From positions 1 through 64,000 of the forward strand of contig NZ_JANUGV010000007.1 of NCBI RefSeq assembly GCF_024753215.1: a DNA stretch of 64,000 bases, in the 5' to 3' direction. The notes under the pieces are model-generated. The model had not been told where the DNA came from. It ran no database searches and was given only the letters and a program-made list of their open reading frames with translations. Below are positions 23,747 through 31,570 of the stretch, piece after piece (position 1 is the first letter of the stretch; each line of letters begins with the position of its first letter). The DNA is from Massilia solisilvae (GTDB lineage: Bacteria; Pseudomonadota; Gammaproteobacteria; Burkholderiales; Burkholderiaceae_D). A program made the position numbers and the translations under genes.

Positions 23747-23761
23747 CAAGCACTTTGTAGG

Positions 23762-24139
23762 ATGGACATGCAAATCGGCGAACTGGCGCTGGCAACCGGC
23801 CTCTCCCGCGATACCCTGCGTTTCTATGAAAAGCGTGGCCTGCTCAGCGCGCGCCGGCGCGGCAACGGCTACCGCGACTATCCGCCCGAGGCCGCCGACT
23901 GGCTGCGCTACGTGCGCATGGCGCAAACGCTGGGGTTCACGTTGGCCGAAATCGAGGCAGGGCTGCCCCTGCTGGCCAACCCCGAACAGGCCGGCGCCGA
24001 GCTGCGCGAGGCGCTGCGCCGCAAGGTGGCTGAAATCGACACGCGCATCGCGGCACTGGCGGACCTGCGCGCCGACCTTGCGCGCCGGCTTGAGGAACCC
24101 ATGGCCGCCTGCCCGCTGCAGGCAGAAAAGGCCGCGTGA
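23762..24139 (+). CDS. MerR-family transcriptional regulator
   Basis: The protein has 125 residues. The N-terminal winged helix is MQIGELALATGLSRDTLRFYEKRGLLSARRRGNGYRDYP, which is typical MerR; a second half helix (WLRYVRMAQTLGFTLAEIEAGL) and a dimer coiled coil (about 80-112) follow. Only one Cys (ACPLQAEKAA) lies at the C-terminus, so it does not look like a metal sensor of the CueR or ZntR type. The inducer is unknown. It faces the divergent membrane-protein gene over a MerR-type dyad and is followed by gshB after 82 bp; it may affect glutathione genes but nothing shows it directly. Confidence 0.82.
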   Translation: MDMQIGELALATGLSRDTLRFYEKRGLLSARRRGNGYRDYPPEAADWLRYVRMAQTLGFTLAEIEAGLPLLANPEQAGAELREALRRKVAEIDTRIAALADLRADLARRLEEPMAACPLQAEKAA

Positions 24140-24221
24140 GCCCTGCCGACCCAAACCCGCCAACCCGGCGGCCTTCACCGTTTCCGGCTAAAATCTGGGC
24201 ATTCATCCAATGGAACCGCCC

Positions 24222-25166
24222 ATGAAAATCGCTTTTCTCGCCGATCCGCTGTCCAGCTTTAAAACCTACAAGGATTCGACCTTCGCGATGATGCGCGAGG
24301 CCGCCAAACGCGGCCACGAGATCTACGCCTTCGAGCAGCACGACATGGCGCTCGAGCAAGGCATCGCCACGGCCGAGGTCGCAAAGATCACGCTGACCGG
24401 CGAGCTCGACGACTGGTACCGCGCCGCGCCCGGCGAATCGGTGCCGCTGTCGTCGTTTGACGCGATCATCCAGCGCAAGGACCCGCCGTTCGACATGGAA
24501 TACGTGTACGGCACCTATCTGCTGGAAGTGGCCGAGCGCCAGGGCGCGCGCGTGTTCAACAAGCCGGCCGCGATCCGCAACCACAACGAAAAGCTGACGA
24601 TTGCGCAGTTCCCCGAGTTCACCGCGCCGACCCTGGTCACGCAGAGCGCCACCCGCCTGCGCGAGTTCCACGCCGAGCATGGCGACGTGATCTTCAAGCC
24701 GCTCGACGGCATGGGCGGCTCGGGCATCTTCCGCGTCAAGGCCGACGGCATGAACCTGGGTTCGGTCATTGAAACGCTGACCCTCGAAGGAAAGCGCACC
24801 ATCATGGTGCAAAAGTACATTCCCGAGATCGTCAAGGGTGACAAGCGGGTGCTGGTCATCGGCGGCAAACCTGTGCCGTTCGCGCTGGCGCGCATCCCGC
24901 AAGCCGGCGAAGTGCGCGGCAACCTGGCCGCGGGCGGCACCGGCGTGGCCCAGCCCTTGTCCAGCCGCGACCGTGAAATTGCCGAGGCGCTCGGTCCAGT
25001 TCTGGTCGAGCGTGGCCTGTTGCTGGTAGGATTAGATGTGATTGGCGATTTCCTGACGGAAGTGAACGTGACGAGCCCGACTTGCTTCCAGGAGATCACC
25101 GACCAGAGCGGTTTTGACGTAGCCGCGATGTTCATCGACGCGGTCGAGCAGGCTTTGAAGACTTGA
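24222..25166 (+). CDS. gshB: Glutathione synthetase
   Basis: This 314-residue ATP-grasp enzyme adds glycine to gamma-glutamylcysteine. It has the family start MKIAFLADPLSSFKTYKDSTFAMM, the substrate segment RKDPPFDMEYVYGTYLLE, the ATP-grasp region VIFKPLDGMGGSGIFRV and the metal-binding end GLDVIGDFLTEVNVTSPTCFQEI. The ATG at 24222 starts the conserved region; another in-frame ATG lies four codons upstream. It leads into the PTS genes after only 4 bp, an arrangement common in betaproteobacteria. Confidence 0.96.
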   Translation: MKIAFLADPLSSFKTYKDSTFAMMREAAKRGHEIYAFEQHDMALEQGIATAEVAKITLTGELDDWYRAAPGESVPLSSFDAIIQRKDPPFDMEYVYGTYLLEVAERQGARVFNKPAAIRNHNEKLTIAQFPEFTAPTLVTQSATRLREFHAEHGDVIFKPLDGMGGSGIFRVKADGMNLGSVIETLTLEGKRTIMVQKYIPEIVKGDKRVLVIGGKPVPFALARIPQAGEVRGNLAAGGTGVAQPLSSRDREIAEALGPVLVERGLLLVGLDVIGDFLTEVNVTSPTCFQEITDQSGFDVAAMFIDAVEQALKT

Positions 25167-25170
25167 GACC

Positions 25171-25578
25171 ATGGTAGGCATCCTCCTGCTGACCCACGCG
25201 CCGCTGGGCCAGGCATTCATTGCGGCGGTCGCGCACGTATTTCGCGGACCGACCGAGCGCTTCGAGGCGATCGACGTGACCGCGGACCAGGACCTGACCG
25301 AGGTCAACGCGCTGGCCCGGCGTGCCATCGCGCGCCTGGATGACGGCGATGGCGTGCTGGTGATCACCGACATCAAGGGCGGCACGCCGTGCAACTGCTG
25401 CAATGCGCTGGCCGACGCGGGCCATGTCGAGGTCATCGCCGGGATCAGCCTGCCGATGCTGCTGCGCGCGATCACCTACCGCCGCGACTCGCTCGATGTG
25501 GTGGCCGAGATGGCGCTGGCCGGCGCGCAGAATGGCGCCGTTAAAATCGACAACCGGGTGCGCGTCGGGCCGGATTGA
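25171..25578 (+). CDS. PTS EIIA domain protein, mannose family
   Basis: A 135-residue single-domain EIIA of the mannose/fructose (EIIA-Man) type. The phosphorylated histidine is His9 (GILLLTHAPLGQAF), and the second signature VLVITDIKGGTPCNCCNAL follows. No EIIB or EIIC gene is present, so it probably relays phosphate from HPr for regulation and not for sugar uptake. It starts four bp after gshB, so the two are translated together, and HPr and EI follow. Targets in relatives include kinases and polyhydroxybutyrate control, but the target here is unknown. Confidence 0.9.
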   Translation: MVGILLLTHAPLGQAFIAAVAHVFRGPTERFEAIDVTADQDLTEVNALARRAIARLDDGDGVLVITDIKGGTPCNCCNALADAGHVEVIAGISLPMLLRAITYRRDSLDVVAEMALAGAQNGAVKIDNRVRVGPD

Positions 25579-25625
25579 ACACGTCAAACAAAAGTGAACC
25601 CCTACGTTTGTTTGGAAACCATTAG

Positions 25626-25659
25626 CTAAAAATCCCCGGCAAAGCCGGATGATTTTTAG
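25626..25659. terminator. Two-stage hairpin between the EIIA gene and ptsH
   Basis: CTAAAAATC and GATTTTTAG form an outer 9-bp stem around an inner CCGGC-AAA-GCCGG stem. It could partly terminate gshB-EIIA transcription or give a structured leader for ptsH. The 137-bp gap is the longest within the gshB-ptsI run. Confidence 0.5.
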
Positions 25660-25715
25660 ATACGAAAACCGGGTTGAAGTAAGGCGGGTAAGTTCTAGAA
25701 CAACACAACGACAAG

Positions 25716-25985
25716 ATGATTCAACAGGAACTCGAGATTATCAACAAGCTGGGCCTGCATGCCCGGGCCTCCGCCAAGTTCACCCAGCTGGCCGCCAAGT
25801 TCCAGAGCGACGTCTGGCTCACCCGTAACGCGCGCCGCATCAACGCCAAGTCGATCATGGGCGTGATGATGCTGGCCGCGGGCAAGGGCGCGAAAGTCAC
25901 CCTCGAGGCCGAAGGCCCGGACGAACAAGAGGCAGTACAGGCGCTGGCCGCGCTCGTCAACGACAAATTCGGCGAAGGCGAGTAA
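25716..25985 (+). CDS. ptsH: Phosphocarrier protein HPr
   Basis: An 89-residue HPr has the phosphorylation site His15 in NKLGLHARAS and a regulatory Ser46 in AKSIMGVMML, which would be the target of an HPr kinase/phosphorylase if one exists elsewhere in the genome. Length and fold pattern are standard. It is followed by ptsI after 44 bp and receives phosphate from EI, passing it to the EIIA protein upstream. Confidence 0.95.
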   Translation: MIQQELEIINKLGLHARASAKFTQLAAKFQSDVWLTRNARRINAKSIMGVMMLAAGKGAKVTLEAEGPDEQEAVQALAALVNDKFGEGE

Positions 25986-26029
25986 TGCCTTACGAACCGG
26001 GCCAGGGCCGACTTCAGACGAGACCACCA

Positions 26030-27784
26030 ATGGCATCGTTCACGCTCCACGGCATACCGGTCTCGCGCGGCATTTCGATCGGCCGCGCGCACCTGCTCAC
26101 GCCGGCCGCGCTCGAGGTCAAGCACTACCTGGTGCCGGAAGAACAGGTCGAAGCCGAGGTGCAGCGCCTGCAGGACGCGATCGCGCAGGTGCACCGCGAC
26201 CTGGAAGCGCTGTGGACCGACCTGCCCAAGGACGCCCCCACCGAGCTGGGCGCCTTCATCGACGTGCATGCGCTGATCCTGTCCGATCCGATGATCTCGG
26301 AGGCGCCGCTCGACATCATCCGCACCCGCCACTACAACGCCGAATGGGCGCTCGTCACCCAGATCGACGAGCTGTCCTCGCAGTTCGACGAGATCGAGGA
26401 CGAGTACCTGCGCGAGCGCAAGCACGACATCCAGCAAGTGGCCGAGCGCGTGCTCAAGGTGTTGATGGGCACCGCGCTGCCGATGCCGCCGTCGCGCGAG
26501 GACGACGACAGCTACCGGCCGCAGATGATCGTGGTGGCGCACGATATTTCGCCGGCGGACATGCTGGCCTTCCGCGACCGCTCGTTCATCGGCTTCGTCA
26601 CCGACGTCGGCGGCCAGAACTCGCACACCGCGATCGTGGCGCGCAGCCTCGACATCCCGGCCGCGGTCGGCCTGTCGCAGGCCTCGCGCCTGATCGAGCA
26701 GGACGACTGGGTCATCATCGACGGCGACGCCGGCGTGGTGATCTGCAACCCGAGCCCGCTGGTGCTGGAACAGTACCGGGCGCGCCAGGCCGCGCTGCTC
26801 AAGGCGCGCAAGCGCCTGCTCAAGCTGAAGAAGACGCCGGCCGTCACGCGCGACGGCACCCCGGTGACCCTGCTGGCCAACATCGAGCTGCCGGACGACT
26901 GCCCGGCCGCGCTCGAAGCCGGGGCCACCGGCGTGGGCCTGTTCCGCTCCGAATTCCTGTTCATGGGCCGCGCCGGCCAGCAGCACAAGATGCCGAGCGA
27001 GGACGAGCAGTTCGAGCAGTACCGCAAGGCGGTGCTGGCGATGAAGGGGCGGCCGGTCACCATCCGCACCCTCGACATCGGCGCCGACAAGCCGCTCGAC
27101 CCGACCGAGCACAATGCGCTCAACCCGGCGCTGGGCCTGCGCGCGATCCGCTACTGCCTGGCCGAGCCGCAGATGTTCCTGACCCAGCTGCGCGCGATCC
27201 TGCGGGCGTCCGCCTATGGCAAGGTGCGCATCCTGATCCCGATGCTGGCGCACGCGTTCGAGATCGACCAGTCGCTGGCGATGCTCAAGCAGGCCAAGGC
27301 CACGCTGCTTGATGAAAACGTCAAGTTCGACCCCGCCGTCGAAGTGGGCGCGATGATCGAGATCCCGGCCGCCGCGCTGGCGCTGCCGATGTTCATCAAG
27401 CGGCTGGACTTCCTGTCGATCGGGACCAACGACCTGATCCAGTACACGCTGGCCATCGACCGGGTCGACTACGAAGTGGCGCACCTGTACAATCCGCTGC
27501 ACCCTGCCGTGCTCCAGCTGATCGCGATGACCATCGACGCCGGCAAGAAGGCCGGCAAGGACGTGGCCGTGTGCGGCGAGATGGCGGGCGACGTCAAGCT
27601 CACCCGCCTGCTGCTGGGCATGGGCCTGCGCGAATTCTCGATGCATCCGGCCCAGCTGCTCGCGGTCAAGCAGGAAATCCTCAACAGCGACCTGAAGGCG
27701 ATTGCGCCTGTCACGCGCAGAATCCTGCGCTCGATGGAGCCTGCCGAAATCGCGCAGGCGGTGGAGCAGCTGCAAACCATGTAA
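26030..27784 (+). CDS. ptsI: Phosphoenolpyruvate-protein phosphotransferase (enzyme I)
   Basis: The 584-residue enzyme I takes phosphate from PEP onto His199 (GGQNSHTAIVAR) and passes it to HPr. The N-terminal HPr-binding helices, the central phosphohistidine domain and the C-terminal PEP-binding TIM barrel are all present (GLFRSEFLFMGR, GTNDLIQYTLAIDR, VCGEMAGD). I start it at 26030 (MASFTLHGIPVSRG) because the extra 15 upstream residues are not seen in the family. It closes the EIIA-HPr-EI relay, which lacks a sugar permease, and is followed by a dispersed repeat. Confidence 0.95.
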   Translation: MASFTLHGIPVSRGISIGRAHLLTPAALEVKHYLVPEEQVEAEVQRLQDAIAQVHRDLEALWTDLPKDAPTELGAFIDVHALILSDPMISEAPLDIIRTRHYNAEWALVTQIDELSSQFDEIEDEYLRERKHDIQQVAERVLKVLMGTALPMPPSREDDDSYRPQMIVVAHDISPADMLAFRDRSFIGFVTDVGGQNSHTAIVARSLDIPAAVGLSQASRLIEQDDWVIIDGDAGVVICNPSPLVLEQYRARQAALLKARKRLLKLKKTPAVTRDGTPVTLLANIELPDDCPAALEAGATGVGLFRSEFLFMGRAGQQHKMPSEDEQFEQYRKAVLAMKGRPVTIRTLDIGADKPLDPTEHNALNPALGLRAIRYCLAEPQMFLTQLRAILRASAYGKVRILIPMLAHAFEIDQSLAMLKQAKATLLDENVKFDPAVEVGAMIEIPAAALALPMFIKRLDFLSIGTNDLIQYTLAIDRVDYEVAHLYNPLHPAVLQLIAMTIDAGKKAGKDVAVCGEMAGDVKLTRLLLGMGLREFSMHPAQLLAVKQEILNSDLKAIAPVTRRILRSMEPAEIAQAVEQLQTM

Positions 27785-27787
27785 ATC

Positions 27788-27870
27788 GTAGGGTGGGCGG
27801 GTCTCCCGCCCACGCGTGCAGGCGGCGCATGTGTGGATTGAACGCGTGGGCAGAAATCTGCCCACCCTAC
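27788..27870. repeat. Dispersed double-hairpin repeat, copy C
   Basis: GTAGGGTGGGCGGGTCTCCC and GCCCACGCGTGCA form the left half; TTGAACGCGTGGGCAG, AAAT and CTGCCCACCCTAC form the right half, with a middle of about 22 bases. It lies four bases after ptsI and 20 bases before metX. Confidence 0.85.
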
Positions 27871-27889
27871 AACAACAAAGAAGTCTCAG

Positions 27890-29044
27890 ATGGGATCACT
27901 CGGAAACGTCACGCCTCAGTCGATGCACTTCGCTGAACCGCTGCGCCTGCAAAGCGGCGCCCAGATCAGCGACTACACCCTGATGTACGAAACCTACGGC
28001 ACGCTCAACGCCGACAAGTCGAACGCGGTGCTGATCTGCCATGCGCTCAACGCCTCGCACCACGTCGCCGGCACCTACGCGGACAACCCGAAAAGCGCCG
28101 GCTGGTGGGACAACATGGTCGGCCCCGGCAAGTCGGTGGACACCGACCGCTTCTTCGTCATCGGCGTGAACAACCTGGGCTCGTGCTTCGGCTCGACCGG
28201 CCCGATGCACACCAATCCGGCCACCGGCAAGCCCTACGGCGCGGCGTTCCCGCTGCTGACGGTGGAGGACTGGGTGGCGGCGCAGGCGCGCCTGGCCGAG
28301 CGGCTGGGCATCGAACAGTTCGCCGCGGTGATGGGCGGCTCGCTGGGCGGCATGCAGGCGCTCACCTGGTCCATCATGTTCCCCGAGCGGCTGCGCCACT
28401 GCATCGTGATCGCGTCCACGCCCAAGCTGTCGGCGCAGAATATCGCGTTCAATGACGTGGCGCGCCAGGCGATCCTGACCGACCCCGACTACCACGGCGG
28501 CGACTTCTACGAACACGGCGTGGTGCCGAAGAACGGCCTGAAGGTCGCGCGCATGATCGGCCACATCACCTACCTGTCGAACGACGACATGGCGGAAAAA
28601 TTCGGCCGCAAGCTGCGCAACGCGGCCGAAACGAACGACTACAAGTTCGACTTCGGCATCGACTTCGAGATCGAGTCCTACCTGCGCTACCAGGGCGACA
28701 AGTTCTCCGAGTACTTCGACGCCAACACCTACCTGCTCATCACCAAGGCGCTCGACTACTTCGACCCGGCGCGCGAATACGGCGGCGACCTGACGAAGGC
28801 GCTGGCCGGCACGCGGGCCCAGTTCCTGATTGCCTCGTTCACCACCGACTGGCGCTTTTCGCCCGAGCGCAGCCGCGAGATCGTGCAGGCGCTGGTCGAT
28901 AATCGCCGCCGCGTGACCTACGCCGAAATCGACGCGCCGCACGGCCACGACGCGTTCCTGCTCGAGGACCCGCGCTACATGAACGTGGTGCGGGCTTACT
29001 ACGACCGCATCTGGGGCGAATGCGCAGCAAAGGAGGCGGCATGA
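27890..29044 (+). CDS. metX: Homoserine O-acyltransferase (MetX family)
   Basis: The 384-residue alpha/beta hydrolase-fold enzyme acylates homoserine in methionine synthesis. The nucleophile is the Ser of [10 protein letters not shown], with a catalytic Asp and His near the C-terminus ([13 protein letters not shown]). The oxyanion region NASHHVAG and the segment [12 protein letters not shown] are typical. MetX-fold enzymes of many betaproteobacteria use succinyl-CoA (MetXS) instead of acetyl-CoA, and the donor cannot be settled by eye. It overlaps metW by four bases (ATGA), the usual metX-metW coupling. Confidence 0.93.
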   Translation: MGSLGNVTPQSMHFAEPLRLQSGAQISDYTLMYETYGTLNADKSNAVLICHALNASHHVAGTYADNPKSAGWWDNMVGPGKSVDTDRFFVIGVNNLGSCFGSTGPMHTNPATGKPYGAAFPLLTVEDWVAAQARLAERLGIEQFAAVMGGSLGGMQALTWSIMFPERLRHCIVIASTPKLSAQNIAFNDVARQAILTDPDYHGGDFYEHGVVPKNGLKVARMIGHITYLSNDDMAEKFGRKLRNAAETNDYKFDFGIDFEIESYLRYQGDKFSEYFDANTYLLITKALDYFDPAREYGGDLTKALAGTRAQFLIASFTTDWRFSPERSREIVQALVDNRRRVTYAEIDAPHGHDAFLLEDPRYMNVVRAYYDRIWGECAAKEAA

Positions 29045-29658
29045 GCACGCAACAGACTACCCTCATCCGCCCGGACCTGGCGTTCATCTCGCACTGGGTG
29101 CGCGAAGGCGCGCACGTGCTCGACGTGGGCTGCGGCGACGGCGCCATGCTGCGCTACCTGGAGCAGGCCAAGCGCTGCACCGGTTACGGCATCGAGATCG
29201 CGGACGACAAGGTGCTCGAAAGCGCCAGACGCGGCATCAACGTGATCCAGCACGACATGGAGCAGGGCCTTGGCCTGTTTGGCGACAATTCCTTCGACAC
29301 CGTGCTGTGCCTGTCCTCGCTGCAGATGATGCAGCAGGTCGAAGCGCTGCTGCGCGAGATCGTGCGGGTCGGCCACGAGGCGATCGTCTCGTTCCCGAAC
29401 TTCGCCTATTGGCCGCACCGCGTGGCGCTGCTCAAGGGCCGCATGCCGGTGTCGCGTTCGCTGCCGTACCAGTGGTACGACACCCCCAACGTGCGCTGCG
29501 CGACCATTTACGACTTTCAGGAGCTGGCCGAGGAATGCGGCCTGGAGGTGCTCGAATGCGTGGCGCTGGCCGATGGCGCGCCGGTGCACTTCCTGCCCAA
29601 CCTGCGCGGCAGCCTGGCGGTGTTCAGGCTGCGCAAGAAGTCGCGCGCTGCCGCCTGA
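29041..29658 (+). CDS. metW: Methionine biosynthesis protein MetW
   Basis: A 205-residue SAM-methyltransferase-like protein has the Rossmann motif [17 protein letters not shown] and the MetW-specific [15 protein letters not shown] and [18 protein letters not shown] segments. It is required along with MetX in several proteobacteria and may form a complex that raises acyltransferase activity. The start at 29041 overlaps metX in an ATGA junction. No substrate for methylation is established. Confidence 0.93.
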   Translation: MSTQQTTLIRPDLAFISHWVREGAHVLDVGCGDGAMLRYLEQAKRCTGYGIEIADDKVLESARRGINVIQHDMEQGLGLFGDNSFDTVLCLSSLQMMQQVEALLREIVRVGHEAIVSFPNFAYWPHRVALLKGRMPVSRSLPYQWYDTPNVRCATIYDFQELAEECGLEVLECVALADGAPVHFLPNLRGSLAVFRLRKKSRAAA

Positions 29659-29754
29659 GGCTGCGCCGGCTGCGGCCCGCTTGGGTTTATGATTGTCGAA
29701 ACGATCATAGCGCCGCGAGGACGGGGCCGCCAATAACGGTCTTGTGGATAGAAA

Positions 29755-30648
29755 ATGAAACGATTGAAACGCGTTGCCATGCTGCTGGTGCTGTGCGCCA
29801 GCGTCGGGTCCGTTCCGGCGGCCCAGCCGCAGCAGCAGGAGGTGCAGGACGGCATTACCTTACGTCCTATCAACAAATACTGGCATGTCCTCATTTCCGA
29901 GGAGCAGCTTAACCAGCAGGCGGCGCAGGAGTATTCAGGCCTGATCTCGACCGCGCGCGAAAAGGGCGCGCTGGTGCCGGCCGGCGACCCCGAGGCCCGG
30001 CGGCTGCGCGCCATCGCCCAGCGCATCATCCCGTTCGCCCCGCGCTGGAACCGGGAGGCGTCCGGCTGGAACTGGCAGGTCAACTTGCTGGAGTCGGACC
30101 AGGTCAACGCCTTCTGCATGCCGGGCGGGCGGATCGCCTTTTTCAGCGGGATCATCGACAAGCTCAAGCTCACCGATGACGAGATCGCGGCGGTGATGGG
30201 GCACGAGATGGCGCACGCGCTGCGCGAGCACGGACTGGAACAGGCCGGCAAGTCCGGACTGACTTCGCTGGGCGCGCGGCTCGGCGGGGCTGCCCTGTCG
30301 GCGTGGCTGGGCATCGACCCCAACATCACCAGCACCGCCACCAACGCGGCCGGCCAGCTGCTGGTGCTCAAATTCTCGCGCAACGACGAGCGCGAGGCAG
30401 ACCTCGTTGGCCTGGACCTGGCCGCCCGCGCCGGCTTCGATCCGCGCGCCGGCATCTCGCTGTGGCAGAAGATGGCGGCGCAGAACCAGCGCGCGCCGAT
30501 CGAGCTGCTCTCCACCCACCCGCTGGGCAGCGAGCGCATCGCCCAGATCCAGGACCACATGAACGTGCTGCTTCCGCTGTACGCCCGCACCAAGGGCACC
30601 ACCGTGGACAAGCTGCCGCCGTACCGCAGCAATGTCGCGCTTCGTTAG
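29755..30648 (+). CDS. M48-family metalloprotease, exported
   Basis: The 297-residue precursor has a signal peptide (MKRLKRVAMLLVLCASVGSVPAA, cut near residue 23). The catalytic zinc motif is HEMAH (His150, Glu151, His154) with the third zinc ligand in NDEREADLVGLDLAARAGFDP, and the characteristic substrate strand NAFCMPGGRIAFFSGI. It resembles BepA/LoiP-type periplasmic proteases that help outer-membrane protein quality control, but without the TPR domain of BepA. Its 3' end overlaps the pseudouridine synthase gene by 17 bp, so the two are translationally coupled. Confidence 0.88.
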   Translation: MKRLKRVAMLLVLCASVGSVPAAQPQQQEVQDGITLRPINKYWHVLISEEQLNQQAAQEYSGLISTAREKGALVPAGDPEARRLRAIAQRIIPFAPRWNREASGWNWQVNLLESDQVNAFCMPGGRIAFFSGIIDKLKLTDDEIAAVMGHEMAHALREHGLEQAGKSGLTSLGARLGGAALSAWLGIDPNITSTATNAAGQLLVLKFSRNDEREADLVGLDLAARAGFDPRAGISLWQKMAAQNQRAPIELLSTHPLGSERIAQIQDHMNVLLPLYARTKGTTVDKLPPYRSNVALR

Positions 30649-31570
30649 GCGGGGACACCAGGCCCAGGCCAACGCCTTCGTGCCGCTGCCGATCAAGGAT
30701 GGCGTAGCACCAAGCTACCTGTGGATCACCGAGACGCTGGCCGGCGGCATGCTGCGCTTTTTGGCGGAGCGCTTCCCGGATGTGTCGCCCGAGAGCTGGG
30801 CGGCGCGCCTGGCGCGTGGCGAAGTGGTGGACGCGCAGGGCAGGGCGCTGGCGGCGGACAGCCACGTGCGCCAGTGCATGCGCATCTGGTACTACCGCGA
30901 GCTGGAGGAGCCCGAGACGCCCATCCCGTTCGAGGAAAAGGTGCTGTTCCAGGACGAGCACCTGTTGGTGGCGGACAAGCCGCACTTCCTGCCGACCATC
31001 CCGACCGGGCGCTTCTTGCACGAGACGCTGCTGGTGCGCCTGAAGCGCCAGTACGACTTGCCGCACCTGACGCCGATCCACCGTCTGGACCGCGAGACCG
31101 CCGGCGTTGTCATCTTCTCGCACAACCCCGCCACGCGCGGCAAGTACCAGTCGCTGTTCCAGAAGCGTGCGATCCGCAAGGTGTATGAAGCGCTGGCCGC
31201 GCCGATCGCCGGCCGCGCATTCCCGTTCACCTACCGCAGCCGCATGGTCGATGGCGAGAAGTTCTTCGTGATGAAGGAGGAGGCCGGCGAGCCGAATTCG
31301 GAGACGCTGGTGGAACTGATCGAGCAGCGCGGCCAGGTGGCGCGCTACCGTCTGCACCCGCACACCGGTCGCAAGCACCAGTTGCGGCTGCACATGGCCT
31401 CGCTCGGCGCGCCGATCCTGAACGATGCGTTCTATCCCGTCGCGCTGCCATGCAAGGGCGACGATTTCTCGGCGCCCTTGCAGCTGCTGGCGCGCGCGAT
31501 CGCGTTCGACGACCCGCTCACTGGCGAACCCCGCGAGTTCGCCAGCGAGCGCGCGCTCGACTGGCCTTAG
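30632..31570 (+). CDS. RluA-family RNA pseudouridine synthase
   Basis: The 312-residue protein has the catalytic motif HRLDRETAGVVIFS with the essential Asp, followed by RKVYEALAAP and the RYRLHPHTGRKHQLRLHMASLG motif of the RluA fold. An N-terminal S4-like region (about 45-95) may bind RNA. The exact target in rRNA or tRNA is not clear; the protein is closer to the short RluA/TruC-like group than to RluC or RluD. Its stop overlaps the stop of the convergent Ig-repeat gene by four bases, leaving no room for a terminator. Confidence 0.85.
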   Translation: MSRFVRRGHQAQANAFVPLPIKDGVAPSYLWITETLAGGMLRFLAERFPDVSPESWAARLARGEVVDAQGRALAADSHVRQCMRIWYYRELEEPETPIPFEEKVLFQDEHLLVADKPHFLPTIPTGRFLHETLLVRLKRQYDLPHLTPIHRLDRETAGVVIFSHNPATRGKYQSLFQKRAIRKVYEALAAPIAGRAFPFTYRSRMVDGEKFFVMKEEAGEPNSETLVELIEQRGQVARYRLHPHTGRKHQLRLHMASLGAPILNDAFYPVALPCKGDDFSAPLQLLARAIAFDDPLTGEPREFASERALDWP

